Of a stretch of DNA of 56,722 bases, positions 32,206-41,832 are shown piece by piece (positions within the stretch are counted from its first letter, which is position 1; each line of letters opens with the position of its first letter). The translations under genes and the position numbers were made by a program. The DNA is taken from contig NZ_SRYZ01000026.1 of the NCBI RefSeq assembly GCF_004793475.1, positions 1 through 56,722 on the forward strand, read 5' to 3'. The notes beneath the pieces are model-generated. The model saw only the letters and a list, made by a program, of their open reading frames with translations. It was not told where the DNA came from and searched no databases. The stretch comes from Bacteroides muris (ex Afrizal et al. 2022). Its GTDB lineage: Bacteria; Bacteroidota; Bacteroidia; Bacteroidales; Bacteroidaceae.

Positions 32206-34971
32206 ATGAGTAAACTTGGTAGTTTGGTGCGTGAGCGCATCCTTATTCTGGATGGTGCAATGGGCACCATGATACAGCAGTACAACTTGACAGAGGAAGA
32301 TTTTCGGGGCGAACGCTTCTCGCAGATTTCCGGACAGATGAAAGGTAACAATGACCTGCTTTGTCTGACACGCCCTGATGTGATACAAGATATTCACCGC
32401 AAGTATCTGGCGGCAGGTGCGGATATTATCGAAACAAATACATTCAGTTCCACCCGCATCAGTATGGCCGACTATCATGTGCAGGACTATGTGCGTGAGA
32501 TGAATCTTGCCGCAGCTCGTCTGGCCCGTGAAGTGGCAGATGAGTTTACCTCTCTTACTCCCCACAAACCCCGCTTTGTGGCAGGCTCCGTAGGACCGAC
32601 GAACAAGACCTGTTCCATGAGTCCTGATGTGAACAATCCGGCTTTCCGCGCCTTGAGCTACGATGAACTTGCCGATGCCTACCGTGAGCAGATAGAAGCA
32701 TTACTCGAAGGTGGTGTGGATGCCTTGTTGATAGAAACTATTTTTGATACGCTGAATGCGAAGGCTGCTATTTTTGCCGCCGGTCAGGCAATGGAAACTG
32801 TAGGAGTTCATGTACCCTTGATGCTTTCTGTGACTGTTTCTGATATTGGAGGGCGTACTTTGTCGGGACAAACTTTGGATGCTTTTCTCGCCTCCGTGCA
32901 GCATGCCGATATTTTTTCCATTGGGCTGAACTGCTCTTTCGGAGCCCGCCAACTGAAGCCTTTCTTGGAGCAACTTGCCGTCCGTGCACCCTATTATATC
33001 AGTGCTTATCCCAATGCCGGACTGCCTAACAGTCTGGGAGAATACGACCAGACACCTGCCGACATGGCACTGGAAGTGAAAGAATACATTCACGAAGGAC
33101 TGGTGAATATTATCGGTGGTTGTTGCGGAACGACAGATGCCTACATTGCCGAGTACTCCTCACTGATTGTCGGTGCAACGCCCCATCAGCCGGTTCCCAG
33201 ACCGGAAAATCTTTGGCTTTCCGGGCTTGAACTTCTGGAAGTGAAACCGGAAAATAACTTCGTGAATGTGGGTGAACGTTGCAATGTGGCGGGTTCGCGC
33301 AAATTCTTGCGTCTGATTAATGAAAAGAAATATGACGAGGCGCTCAGCATTGCCCGCCAGCAGGTGGAGGACGGTGCGCAGGTCATCGATATAAATATGG
33401 ACGACGGACTGCTGGATGCTCAAGTGGAGATGACGACTTTCCTCCATCTGATAGCTTCGGAACCGGAGATTGCCCGTGTTCCCGTCATGATAGACTCCTC
33501 TAAGTGGGAAGTGATTGTGGCCGGATTGAAATGCTTGCAAGGCAAGTCCATCGTCAACTCCATCTCCTTGAAGGAGGGGGAAGATAAATTCCTGGAGCAT
33601 GCGCGTACCATCAAGCAATATGGTGCGGCAACTGTGGTGATGGCTTTTGATGAAAAAGGGCAGGCAGACACGTACGAACGTAAGATTGAGGTTTGTGAAC
33701 GGGCATACCGTCTTTTGGTGGACAAGATAGGATTCAATCCCCATGATATAATTTTCGACCCGAATGTACTGGCTGTTGCCACGGGTATGGACGAGCACAA
33801 TAACTATGCGGTGGACTTTATCCGTGCCACCGGATGGATACGCAAAAATCTGCCCGGTGCGCATGTCAGTGGGGGAGTGAGTAACCTTTCCTTCTCTTTC
33901 CGCGGCAATAATTACATTCGCGAGGCAATGCATGCCGTATTCCTTTACTATGCCATCCGCGAGGGCATGGATATGGGTATCGTCAATCCGGCTACTTCTG
34001 TTCTTTACACCGATATTCCCGCTGATATATTGGAACGCATAGAGGATGTGGTCTTGAACCGTCGTCCCGATGCTGCCGAGCGCCTGATAGAAACTGCCGA
34101 GCGCTTGAAAGCGGAAGCAGAGGCGGCAAAAACTTCCGGAGGAGAGCGGCAGGCTGCCGCTCATTCCCAACTTGCCTGGAGAGAGGGGACCTCTGTGGAA
34201 GAGCGGTTGAAGTATGCCTTGACAAAGGGTATTGGCGATTATCTGGTAGAAGACCTTGCCGAAGCGTTGAAACTGTATCCCAAAGCTGTTTCTATCATTG
34301 AAGGTCCGTTGATGGCGGGCATGAATCATGTTGGCGACTTGTTTGGGGCAGGCAAGATGTTCCTGCCGCAAGTAGTGAAGACGGCACGCACCATGAAGAA
34401 AGCGGTTGCCATCCTCCAGCCCGTAATCGAGTCGGAGAAAGAAGAGGGTACAACTGCTGCCGGGAAGGTGCTGTTGGCTACGGTAAAAGGTGATGTGCAC
34501 GACATTGGCAAAAATATAGTCTCGGTAGTAATGGCCTGCAACGGGTACGATATAGTGGACCTTGGCGTCATGGTGTCTGCCGAAACCATTGTGCGGCATG
34601 CCATAGAGGAAAAGGTAGACATGATAGGATTGAGTGGTCTGATAACTCCTTCGCTGGATGAAATGGTGCATGTAGCCATTGAGCTGGAAAAGGCAGGTCT
34701 GGACATTCCTCTGTTGATAGGTGGTGCCACGACTTCACCGCTTCACACTGCTCTGAAGATTGCTCCGGTCTATCATGCTCCCGTAATCCATCTGAAGGAC
34801 GCTTCGCAAAATGCTACAGTAGCAGCCAAACTGATGAATCCTAAGACAAAGGAGGAGCTGGAAGAAGAACTGCATGAGAAGTATCGGCAGTTGTGCGAGA
34901 AGAACTGGGGAACACAACTGCAAACAGTTTCTCTGGAAGAGGCGAGAAAAAATAAACTGAGGCTGTTTTAA
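32206..34971 (+). CDS. metH: Cobalamin-dependent methionine synthase lacking the reactivation domain
   Basis: 921 residues from 32206, one base after the smpB stop. Homocysteine domain at 1-320 with zinc ligands Cys243 (LNCSFG), Cys306 and Cys307 (GGCCGT). Pterin domain at about 350-610 (FVNVGERCNVAGS). Cobalamin cap and binding domains at about 660-895 with His765 in DVHDIGKN as the lower axial ligand. The protein ends about 30 residues after the cobalamin domain. E. coli MetH is 1227 residues, with an AdoMet-binding reactivation domain at the end, absent here. Reactivation must come from a separate protein or not occur. It makes methionine from homocysteine and methyl-tetrahydrofolate. Confidence 0.95.
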   Translation: MSKLGSLVRERILILDGAMGTMIQQYNLTEEDFRGERFSQISGQMKGNNDLLCLTRPDVIQDIHRKYLAAGADIIETNTFSSTRISMADYHVQDYVREMNLAAARLAREVADEFTSLTPHKPRFVAGSVGPTNKTCSMSPDVNNPAFRALSYDELADAYREQIEALLEGGVDALLIETIFDTLNAKAAIFAAGQAMETVGVHVPLMLSVTVSDIGGRTLSGQTLDAFLASVQHADIFSIGLNCSFGARQLKPFLEQLAVRAPYYISAYPNAGLPNSLGEYDQTPADMALEVKEYIHEGLVNIIGGCCGTTDAYIAEYSSLIVGATPHQPVPRPENLWLSGLELLEVKPENNFVNVGERCNVAGSRKFLRLINEKKYDEALSIARQQVEDGAQVIDINMDDGLLDAQVEMTTFLHLIASEPEIARVPVMIDSSKWEVIVAGLKCLQGKSIVNSISLKEGEDKFLEHARTIKQYGAATVVMAFDEKGQADTYERKIEVCERAYRLLVDKIGFNPHDIIFDPNVLAVATGMDEHNNYAVDFIRATGWIRKNLPGAHVSGGVSNLSFSFRGNNYIREAMHAVFLYYAIREGMDMGIVNPATSVLYTDIPADILERIEDVVLNRRPDAAERLIETAERLKAEAEAAKTSGGERQAAAHSQLAWREGTSVEERLKYALTKGIGDYLVEDLAEALKLYPKAVSIIEGPLMAGMNHVGDLFGAGKMFLPQVVKTARTMKKAVAILQPVIESEKEEGTTAAGKVLLATVKGDVHDIGKNIVSVVMACNGYDIVDLGVMVSAETIVRHAIEEKVDMIGLSGLITPSLDEMVHVAIELEKAGLDIPLLIGGATTSPLHTALKIAPVYHAPVIHLKDASQNATVAAKLMNPKTKEELEEELHEKYRQLCEKNWGTQLQTVSLEEARKNKLRLF

Positions 34972-34983
34972 GAATAAAAAATG

Positions 34984-35051
34984 AAGGATTAAGGATTAAC
35001 CTGCGGTATATATTCCTAATATTATGCGCAATTCATTAATCCCTAATCCTT
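34984..35051. terminator. Bidirectional hairpin between metH and mltF
   Basis: 16-base arms at 34984-34999 and 35036-35051 (AAGGATTAAGGATTAA and its complement with one mismatch). It lies at the convergent gene ends; the right arm overlaps the last codons of mltF. Confidence 0.6.
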
Positions 35052-36463
35052 ATTTTCTTCTTGTATTGTTCAAATCGTGAGGTAATATCCCTTACAAAAT
35101 TATAAGTTTCGATGCCACGGAAATAACCGTTTTTGCAGACGGGGTCTGTGAAGTATTCCTCGTTGCTTTTTAGCAGAATGAAGTTTTCTACATTATCACG
35201 CCAGACATATTTGTTTTTGCCGTATTTTTCGGCCAGTGCCATGGCATCCAGCACATGGCCGATTCCGGAATTATAAGATGCCAGCACAAAGTTGATACGT
35301 TCTTCTTGGGGTATCTTGGAAAAACTTTTGGCTGTGGCGCCTATGTATTTCACGGCAGCCTTTATATTCTCTTCAGGATTCTGTTCCTTTCCTTCGGGCA
35401 CCCCCATGGCTCTGGCTGTGGCGGGCATCAGCTGCATAAGTCCTTTGGCACCTGCCCAAGATACTGCGGTAGAGTCGAAGTTGGATTCTGTATATGCCAA
35501 GGATGCCAGCAGACGCCAGTCCCAATTTATCTCGGGAGCATATTTCTTGAACAAATCGTCGTAAAGGGAGATTTTCCCTTCTCGCAGGGAGAGGATGGGG
35601 GAGTGGGGAACGGCCTTGCCGATTTCAAAATATCGTTTCATGCTTGCCGTGTAGGCAGGCGAAGTCATATTCACCTCATGCCATTTGTTGGCGGCTGCTG
35701 CTAATTGCGGACAGTCTTTCCTGACTGCCCATGAGGCACGCTGGTCAAAGCTGATGGAAAGCTTGATATTCAGATTGGAATAATAAGTGGTATTGAGCTG
35801 TGCCACGTCATTGTCTGCTACAGTGTAGGAGATTTTCCCTTGCGCCACTTGAGTGATGAGGTCTTCTGCACTGATACTGTCGTTGGTCACTTTATGAATG
35901 TGGATACCTCCTCCGAGTTCCTCGTCCAGATTGACTAGCCGTTCATAATATTTTCCGGGCTTCACATACACATCTTTCCCGATAAGTTCCGTCACGTCCT
36001 TCAGTGGTTTGGTACGTCCGCCGTTACGTTGCACGATGACTTGGTGGGTGATGACTTCCTCACCGCAATAAAGCAGGCTATCTTTCCACTCTTTGGTGAT
36101 GGGCAGGTTGTAGGCAATGAGATCTCCTTTGCCTGCCAACAACTTCTCTATGAGCTCGTGTACATTCCGGGCCACCTCTATTCTCAGCTTCACTCCTAGG
36201 CTCTTGGCAAATTGTTCGCTGAGTTCGTACTGAAATCCCATGTCTTGGCCACGGTAGATGAAGTAGGAAGTGGAACTGTACAGTGTCAATACAACCAGTT
36301 CTCCGCTGTCCTTTATCTGTTGCAGGTCATCCGCTTCTTCTTTTTCGGCAGGATGTCCTCCTCGGCATCCTGCCATGCAACACAACGACACCAGTAGAAT
36401 CATTGATAACGGATTATTGATAATGGATAATGTATGCTTGGCGAGAGAAAATAGGTTGTTCAT
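35036..36463 (-). CDS. mltF: Membrane-bound lytic transglycosylase with solute-binding domain (MltF-like)
   Basis: 475 residues. A lipoprotein signal ends at Cys33 (CCMAGC). Residues about 50-290 form an SBP_bac_3 domain, and about 305-430 an SLT domain with the catalytic Glu326 in SLAYTESNFDSTAVSW and GLMQLMPATARAMG. It cleaves peptidoglycan glycan strands, forming anhydro-muropeptides, and the regulatory domain senses muropeptides in the E. coli homologue. The N-terminal 20 residues (LSIINNPLSM) are encoded by an AT-rich repeat of the type found between hisD and hisC. It is leftward, between the metH hairpin and udk. Confidence 0.9.
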   Translation of the reverse strand: MNNLFSLAKHTLSIINNPLSMILLVSLCCMAGCRGGHPAEKEEADDLQQIKDSGELVVLTLYSSTSYFIYRGQDMGFQYELSEQFAKSLGVKLRIEVARNVHELIEKLLAGKGDLIAYNLPITKEWKDSLLYCGEEVITHQVIVQRNGGRTKPLKDVTELIGKDVYVKPGKYYERLVNLDEELGGGIHIHKVTNDSISAEDLITQVAQGKISYTVADNDVAQLNTTYYSNLNIKLSISFDQRASWAVRKDCPQLAAAANKWHEVNMTSPAYTASMKRYFEIGKAVPHSPILSLREGKISLYDDLFKKYAPEINWDWRLLASLAYTESNFDSTAVSWAGAKGLMQLMPATARAMGVPEGKEQNPEENIKAAVKYIGATAKSFSKIPQEERINFVLASYNSGIGHVLDAMALAEKYGKNKYVWRDNVENFILLKSNEEYFTDPVCKNGYFRGIETYNFVRDITSRFEQYKKKIRIRD

Positions 36464-36517
36464 ATTTCATAGGTTTAGTGCGTTCTTAATTATCCGTTAT
36501 CAACTCTCCGTTATAAA

Positions 36518-37129
36518 TTAATTCCCCAAATGCTTCTTGATATACATGGTCAATATATCAATAGCCACTTGGTTGTTTCCGCCTTCCGGTACAATGAGGT
36601 CGGCGTATCGTTTGCACGGCTCTATGAATTGCTGGTGCATGGGTTTCAGTATGCGAGTATAGCGCTCCATGACGGCTTCGGCTGTACGTCCGCGTTCCAC
36701 CACATCGCGCTGGATTACACGAATCAGTCGTTCGTCGGGGTCAGCGTCTACAAATATCTTTAAATCCATCATGTTTCGTAGTTTCTTGTCGCACAAGGCA
36801 AGGATACCCTCGATGATGATGACTTCCCGAGGTTCGATATGGATGGTTTCGGGCTGGCGTGTACATGTCAGGTATGAATAGGTGGGCTGTTCTATACTTT
36901 TTCCTTCGCGCAGCATGGCGGCATGCCTGGAAAGAAGGCTCCACTCAAAAGCGTCGGGGTGATCAAAGTTAATGTTCTGCCGTTCTTCCACGGGCACATG
37001 GCTACTGTCCTTGTAGTAAGAGTCTTGTGGCAATAATACCACTTCACCAGCCGGTAGGCTTTCGATAATTTTACGTACGACGGTGGTTTTTCCCGAGCCG
37101 GTTCCACCTGCAATTCCTATTATTAACAT
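36518..37129 (-). CDS. udk: Uridine kinase
   Basis: 203 residues. P-loop GIAGGTGSGKTT at the N-terminus, the substrate patterns LLPQDSYYKD and NFDHPDAFEW, and VIIEGILALCDKKLR. It phosphorylates uridine and cytidine with ATP or GTP in pyrimidine salvage. Length is standard. It lies upstream of mltF with a 54-nt gap carrying AT-rich repeat sequence, so the two may share a transcript. Transcribed divergently from the Dabb/dsbD genes. Confidence 0.96.
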   Translation of the reverse strand: MLIIGIAGGTGSGKTTVVRKIIESLPAGEVVLLPQDSYYKDSSHVPVEERQNINFDHPDAFEWSLLSRHAAMLREGKSIEQPTYSYLTCTRQPETIHIEPREVIIIEGILALCDKKLRNMMDLKIFVDADPDERLIRVIQRDVVERGRTAEAVMERYTRILKPMHQQFIEPCKRYADLIVPEGGNNQVAIDILTMYIKKHLGN

Positions 37130-37160
37130 CCGTTTAAGTGTATATTTGAAACAAAACCAG

Positions 37161-37168
37161 TATTTTTG
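37161..37168 (+). promoter_or_regulatory. Promoter -7 box of the Dabb-dsbD genes
   Basis: TATTTTTG, an exact TAnnTTTG, 63 bases before the ATG at 37232. A TTTG at 37145-37148 is too close for a normal -33. Confidence 0.45.
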
Positions 37169-37231
37169 CAGTTGTTAAGACAGCTGCTTAGGCTGACAAA
37201 TATAAGGATAAATCATTTAAATAGCAAAGTT

Positions 37232-37540
37232 ATGGTAAAGCACATTGTATTATTTAAGTTAAAAGATGAGGCACCTGCTGACGAGAAGTTAGCTGCCATG
37301 AACAGTTTCAAGTCGGCTATTGAAGCGCTTCCTGCTAAAATATCCGTTATCCGCAAGATTGAAGTCGGATTGAACGTCAATCCTGCCGAAACTTGGAGCA
37401 TCGCTCTTTACAGTGAGTTTGATACGTTGGATGATGTGAAATACTATGCTACCCATCCCGATCATGTGGCTGCCGGTAAGCTCATCGCTGCTGTGAAAGA
37501 GAGCCGTGCCTGTGTGGATTATGAGATAATCGAAAATTAA
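37232..37540 (+). CDS. Dabb (stress-responsive alpha/beta barrel) family protein
   Basis: 102 residues from 37232 (MVKHIVLFKLK); the frame is open from 37166 but a promoter box sits at its start. The fold is the dimeric alpha/beta barrel: HIVLFKLKDE, VIRKIEVGLNVNP, SIALYSEFDTLDDVKYYATHPDHVAAGKLIAAV. Small proteins of this kind are unassigned in bacteria. It lies 11 nt upstream of dsbD and is probably co-transcribed. Confidence 0.85.
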   Translation: MVKHIVLFKLKDEAPADEKLAAMNSFKSAIEALPAKISVIRKIEVGLNVNPAETWSIALYSEFDTLDDVKYYATHPDHVAAGKLIAAVKESRACVDYEIIEN

Positions 37541-37551
37541 AATCAGAGAAC

Positions 37552-39585
37552 ATGAAAAAATTACTGTTCCCTTTATTTCTGTTGCTCTTCGCTGTGGTGG
37601 TGCAGGCACAGATACAAGACCCCGTCAAGTTCAATTCCGAACTGAAGATCTTGGCTGCCGATGAAGCGGAGGTCGTTTTTACGGCTGCTATTGACAAGGG
37701 CTGGCATGTCTATTCCACCGACTTGGGCGATGGAGGGCCTATCTCGGCGACTTTCAATGTGGAGAAAATTTCCGGAGCGGAAGTAGTGGGTAAACTAAAG
37801 CCCATGGGCAAGGAAATTTCTACTTTCGACAAGCTGTTCGAAATGAAGGTGCGTTATTTTGAGAATACAGCCCAATTTGTGCAGAAACTGAAATTGACGG
37901 GTGGTGCCTATCAGCTGGAAGGGTATCTGGAATATGGTGCCTGCAACGATGAAAATTGTCTGCCGCCCACACAAGTGCCTTTCCAATTCTTTGGTAAGGC
38001 AGAAGGGGCTGCAAAAGAAGCTGTCGTTGCTGGGGCTGAAACGAAAGTCGAAGAGCAGCCAGCAAAGCAGGAAGCTGACACCGATGCAGCTTCTGGGGTT
38101 GCCATCGCCAGTGTGGACGGTCCGACAGAGATTAATGTGACGGACAAGGTAGACCTCTGGAAGCCGGTCGTCAATGAACTGCAATCTTTGGGCGAAACTA
38201 CTTCGCAGGAAGATATGTCCTGGATTTATATCTTTATTACCGGATTTGTCGGTGGACTGCTGGCGCTCTTCACTCCTTGTGTATGGCCCATTATCCCGAT
38301 GACTGTCAGCTTCTTCCTGAAGCGTAGTAAGGATAAGAAGAAGGGTATTCGTGATGCATGGACGTATGGTGCTTCCATCGTAGTGATTTATGTGACACTC
38401 GGACTGGCCATTACGCTGATTTTCGGAGCCAGCGCACTGAACGCACTCTCTACGAATGCAGTATTCAATATTCTTTTCTGTTTGATGCTGGTTGTATTTG
38501 CGGCTTCTTTCTTCGGAGCGTTCGAGATAACGTTGCCCTCCAAGTGGAGTACGGCTGTAGACAGCAAGGCCGAGGCGACAAGTGGTTTGCTCAGTATCTT
38601 CTTGATGGCGTTTACCTTGTCGCTGGTATCTTTCTCCTGCACGGGACCTATTATCGGATTCTTGCTGGTACAGGTTTCCACGACGGGCAGCGTGGTGGCT
38701 CCCGCCATCGGCATGCTGGGCTTTGCCATAGCTTTGGCATTGCCTTTCACGCTGTTTGCTTTATTCCCGTCTTGGTTGAAGTCCATGCCCAAATCCGGCG
38801 GATGGATGAACATCATCAAGGTGACGCTCGGCTTCCTGGAGCTGGCCTTTGCCCTGAAGTTCCTTTCAGTAGCCGATTTGGCTTACGGTTGGCGTATCCT
38901 CGACCGTGAAACGTTCCTTGCCTTGTGGATTGTACTTTTTGCGCTGCTTGGTTTCTACTTGTTGGGCAAAATCAAGTTCCCGCACGATGATGATGATACG
39001 AAGGTCAGCGTACCCCGTTTCTTCATGGCGTTGGCCTCACTGGCATTTGCGGTGTATATGATTCCCGGTTTGTGGGGAGCTCCGTTGAAGGCAGTCAGTG
39101 CTTTTGCGCCGCCCATGCAGACGCAGGATTTCAATCTTTACAATAATGAGGTACATGCCAAGTTTGATGATTACGACCTCGGTATGGAGTATGCCCGCCA
39201 GCATGGCAAGCCCGTGATGCTCGATTTCACCGGCTACGGCTGCGTGAACTGCCGTAAGATGGAGCTTGCCGTATGGACCAACCCGAAGGTGAGCGACATT
39301 ATTAATAACGACTATGTGCTTATCACGCTCTACGTGGACAACAAGACCCCGCTTCCTTCTCCCGTGAAGATTGTGGAGAACGGCACGGAACGCACGCTGC
39401 GCACCGTAGGCGACAAATGGAGCTATCTGCAGCGTGTCAAGTTCGGCGCCAATGCACAGCCCTTCTATGTGCTGATTGACAACGAAGGCAAGCCGGTCAA
39501 CAAGTCCTATTCCTACAATGAGGATATTCCTGCATACATTGAATTCCTTCAGACCGGGTTGGAGAATTATAAAAAAGAGAAATAA
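37552..39585 (+). CDS. dsbD: Thiol:disulfide interchange protein DsbD
   Basis: 677 residues. Signal peptide 1-20; periplasmic DsbD-alpha-type domain at about 25-150; a linker with Ala/Glu-rich sequence; the DsbD transmembrane domain from about 225 to 520 with the redox Cys243 (FTPCVWPII) and Cys363 (SFSCTGPII). A C-terminal thioredoxin domain has the CVNC active site, Cys564 and Cys567. It passes reducing power from cytoplasmic thioredoxin to periplasmic partners. The N-terminal domain has a single Cys pair (ACNDENC), as in this family. Followed by a clear terminator. Confidence 0.94.
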   Translation: MKKLLFPLFLLLFAVVVQAQIQDPVKFNSELKILAADEAEVVFTAAIDKGWHVYSTDLGDGGPISATFNVEKISGAEVVGKLKPMGKEISTFDKLFEMKVRYFENTAQFVQKLKLTGGAYQLEGYLEYGACNDENCLPPTQVPFQFFGKAEGAAKEAVVAGAETKVEEQPAKQEADTDAASGVAIASVDGPTEINVTDKVDLWKPVVNELQSLGETTSQEDMSWIYIFITGFVGGLLALFTPCVWPIIPMTVSFFLKRSKDKKKGIRDAWTYGASIVVIYVTLGLAITLIFGASALNALSTNAVFNILFCLMLVVFAASFFGAFEITLPSKWSTAVDSKAEATSGLLSIFLMAFTLSLVSFSCTGPIIGFLLVQVSTTGSVVAPAIGMLGFAIALALPFTLFALFPSWLKSMPKSGGWMNIIKVTLGFLELAFALKFLSVADLAYGWRILDRETFLALWIVLFALLGFYLLGKIKFPHDDDDTKVSVPRFFMALASLAFAVYMIPGLWGAPLKAVSAFAPPMQTQDFNLYNNEVHAKFDDYDLGMEYARQHGKPVMLDFTGYGCVNCRKMELAVWTNPKVSDIINNDYVLITLYVDNKTPLPSPVKIVENGTERTLRTVGDKWSYLQRVKFGANAQPFYVLIDNEGKPVNKSYSYNEDIPAYIEFLQTGLENYKKEK

Positions 39586-39589
39586 ATAG

Positions 39590-40324
<735 letters not shown>

Positions 40325-40333
40325 TTACTAACT

Positions 40334-40384
40334 TGTCCCGATTTTAGTGGGGCACTAATGCCTATCGTGCCGTACATTGGGACA
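40334..40384. other. Nested inverted repeat in the 40325-40642 gap
   Basis: Outer arms TGTCCC (40334-40339) and GGGACA (40379-40384) with inner arms GGCAC (40351-40355) and GTGCC (40367-40371). It may form a stem-loop in RNA downstream of the acyltransferase gene. Confidence 0.4.
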
Positions 40385-40483
40385 CAAAACATCATCTGGG
40401 ACGGCTATAGGAATAGATAGAATAACGTTTTCTGTTTGAAGCGAGTAACGTGTTTTTTCTTCCTTGATTTATATCTGAAAAGT

Positions 40484-40528
40484 AAGCGTATATTAAATTC
40501 TTCATTGAAATTTAATATGCGCTTTTTG
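40484..40528 (+). terminator. Terminator hairpin of the acyltransferase gene
   Basis: 16-base arms at 40484-40499 (AAGCGTATATTAAATT) and 40509-40524, with one wobble, then a T run. Its T run overlaps the -33 box of the next promoter. Confidence 0.7.
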
Positions 40529-40557
40529 GTGTATGAGAAAAGAAAAATCTATCTTTG
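40525..40557 (+). promoter_or_regulatory. Promoter of the DUF2490 gene
   Basis: TTTG at 40525-40528, 21 bases, then TATCTTTG at 40550-40557. Both match the Bacteroides consensus. Confidence 0.65.
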
Positions 40558-40642
40558 TCCATAGTCGTTAATTTGAATGCAAACAGAAGATTTTGTATAA
40601 TTGAACAAACTTCGACAGCATTATAATCCAATTATCAGAGAT

Positions 40643-41305
40643 ATGGGAAAGAACCTCTTTGTGCACATAAAGGTATTTGTTTTGTCGGTTTTTCTGCTGT
40701 TTGTTTCGTCTTTTCTCCTGCATGCACAGAAAAAAGATTTTACTACTTGGACGAATCTCGGTTTCGAATATAAGTTGAAGCCGGCATTTGCTGTTTCCGC
40801 TGCTCTGGAGTGGCGCACGAAGGATGATTTTGGGAAAACAGACCGATGGGGATTGCAGGTGGGAGGAAGCTACAAGCCGCTGTCCTTCTTGAAGTTCGGA
40901 GCAGGATATGAGACACATTATCGTAACCGGGGAACGGATGGATGGAAGTTTCGGCATCGCTACCATGTAGACGGAACCTTGTCTGCTCGTGTGCAAAGGG
41001 TAAAACTGTCCTTGCGTGAGCGCTTTCAGCATACGTTCGATGGATATGAGGACGAGTTCCGCATGCGCTCGTGTGCGAAGGTGGCATATGACATTCCGAA
41101 GTGTAAGTTGGAGCCGTATGCTTCGGTCGAAATGTATAATGGTTTGAATAGGACAGAGCATTTTGGAGTAAAGCGGATGCGTTATCGCGGGGGAATCACG
41201 TTGCCTTTGTCTGAGCGCTGGGAGGCGGACCTCTTTTATTGCAGGCAGTGGGAGCAGGATAAGCGGAAGAATATAGTAGGAGTGGAGTGTGCTTATAGCT
41301 TCTGA
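40643..41305 (+). CDS. DUF2490 outer-membrane beta-barrel protein
   Basis: 220 residues from 40643 (MGKNLFVHIKVFVL); the frame is open from a TTG at 40601. A signal peptide of about 29 residues ends in LLHAQ. The rest is alternating beta strands with aromatic ends (WTNLGFEYKLKPAFAVSAAL, YSF at the C-terminus), the DUF2490 signature of a small barrel. Predicted outer membrane, function unknown. It meets the truncated DUF4421 gene on the other strand, with which its 3' end overlaps by 13 bases. Confidence 0.8.
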   Translation: MGKNLFVHIKVFVLSVFLLFVSSFLLHAQKKDFTTWTNLGFEYKLKPAFAVSAALEWRTKDDFGKTDRWGLQVGGSYKPLSFLKFGAGYETHYRNRGTDGWKFRHRYHVDGTLSARVQRVKLSLRERFQHTFDGYEDEFRMRSCAKVAYDIPKCKLEPYASVEMYNGLNRTEHFGVKRMRYRGGITLPLSERWEADLFYCRQWEQDKRKNIVGVECAYSF

Positions 41306-41655
41306 GAGTGGAGCCTGTCAGTATCGACAGCCCATCCCAGGAATATCCAACGCCATCCGAAGTAAGCGCCTGTCTTGTTGTGCGGGTTGGGCGAGAAACG
41401 GAGCCGCTGGTCGTCATTACCTACGGAGTAGTATTCGTAATTGGTGAAATGGTCGAGCATCAGGGCGTAATTGTATTGGTTGGGGCTGATATAGGTGGTG
41501 TCGAAGTCGCTGAAATTGAGGAATTTCTTCAGTGATTTTCCGAAGGTGTTCTTATGCACGACGCTGTCGTACGCAATAGGATTGTTCTCCTTGTTTTGTG
41601 CAAACAATGAGAATGTAAATAATATCCATAAGCAGAAAAAGCCTCCTCTTTGCAT
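41293..41655 (-). pseudogene. Truncated DUF4421 protein
   Basis: The start at 41655 (MQRGGFFCLWILFTFSLFAQ) gives a clean signal peptide; the upstream ATG at 41673 lies at the promoter. The matched region is SDFDTTYISPNQYNYALML, RLRFSPNPHNKTGAYFGWRWIFLGWAVD, as in DUF4421 proteins of about 330 residues. The frame then ends at 41293 within the antisense of DUF2490, so the C-terminal two thirds are missing. No matching remainder lies nearby. A deletion that joined the gene to the DUF2490 3' end is the simplest reading. Confidence 0.7.
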
Positions 41656-41678
41656 CTTGTTGTTCTCTCTCATCTATA

Positions 41679-41686
41679 CAAAGCTA
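41679..41686 (-). promoter_or_regulatory. Promoter -7 box of the truncated DUF4421 gene
   Basis: TAGCTTTG on the minus strand, 23 bases before the ATG at 41655. It makes the upstream ATG at 41673 unlikely. Confidence 0.45.
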
Positions 41687-41818
41687 AATAAAATAACCGG
41701 TTTTAAACAGTATCTCGCTAATTTTTCTCTGAAAAAGGTATTAATAATTTGTAGTTTTCAATCGGAATGACTAATATTGAACGTTTTATTAAGCGAATTT
41801 ATGAGTCAGAACCAGATA

Positions 41819-41824
41819 AAGGAG
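41819..41824 (+). promoter_or_regulatory. Shine-Dalgarno that sets the PaaI start
   Basis: AAGGAG, 8 bases before the ATG at 41833. Confidence 0.6.
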
Positions 41825-41832
41825 AATACTAT

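Noticed and set aside
33160..34671. 503-codon ORF antisense to metH
   Set aside because: It is a shadow of metH on the other strand; composition (many His, Phe, Tyr, Arg runs) is unlike protein and metH is certain.
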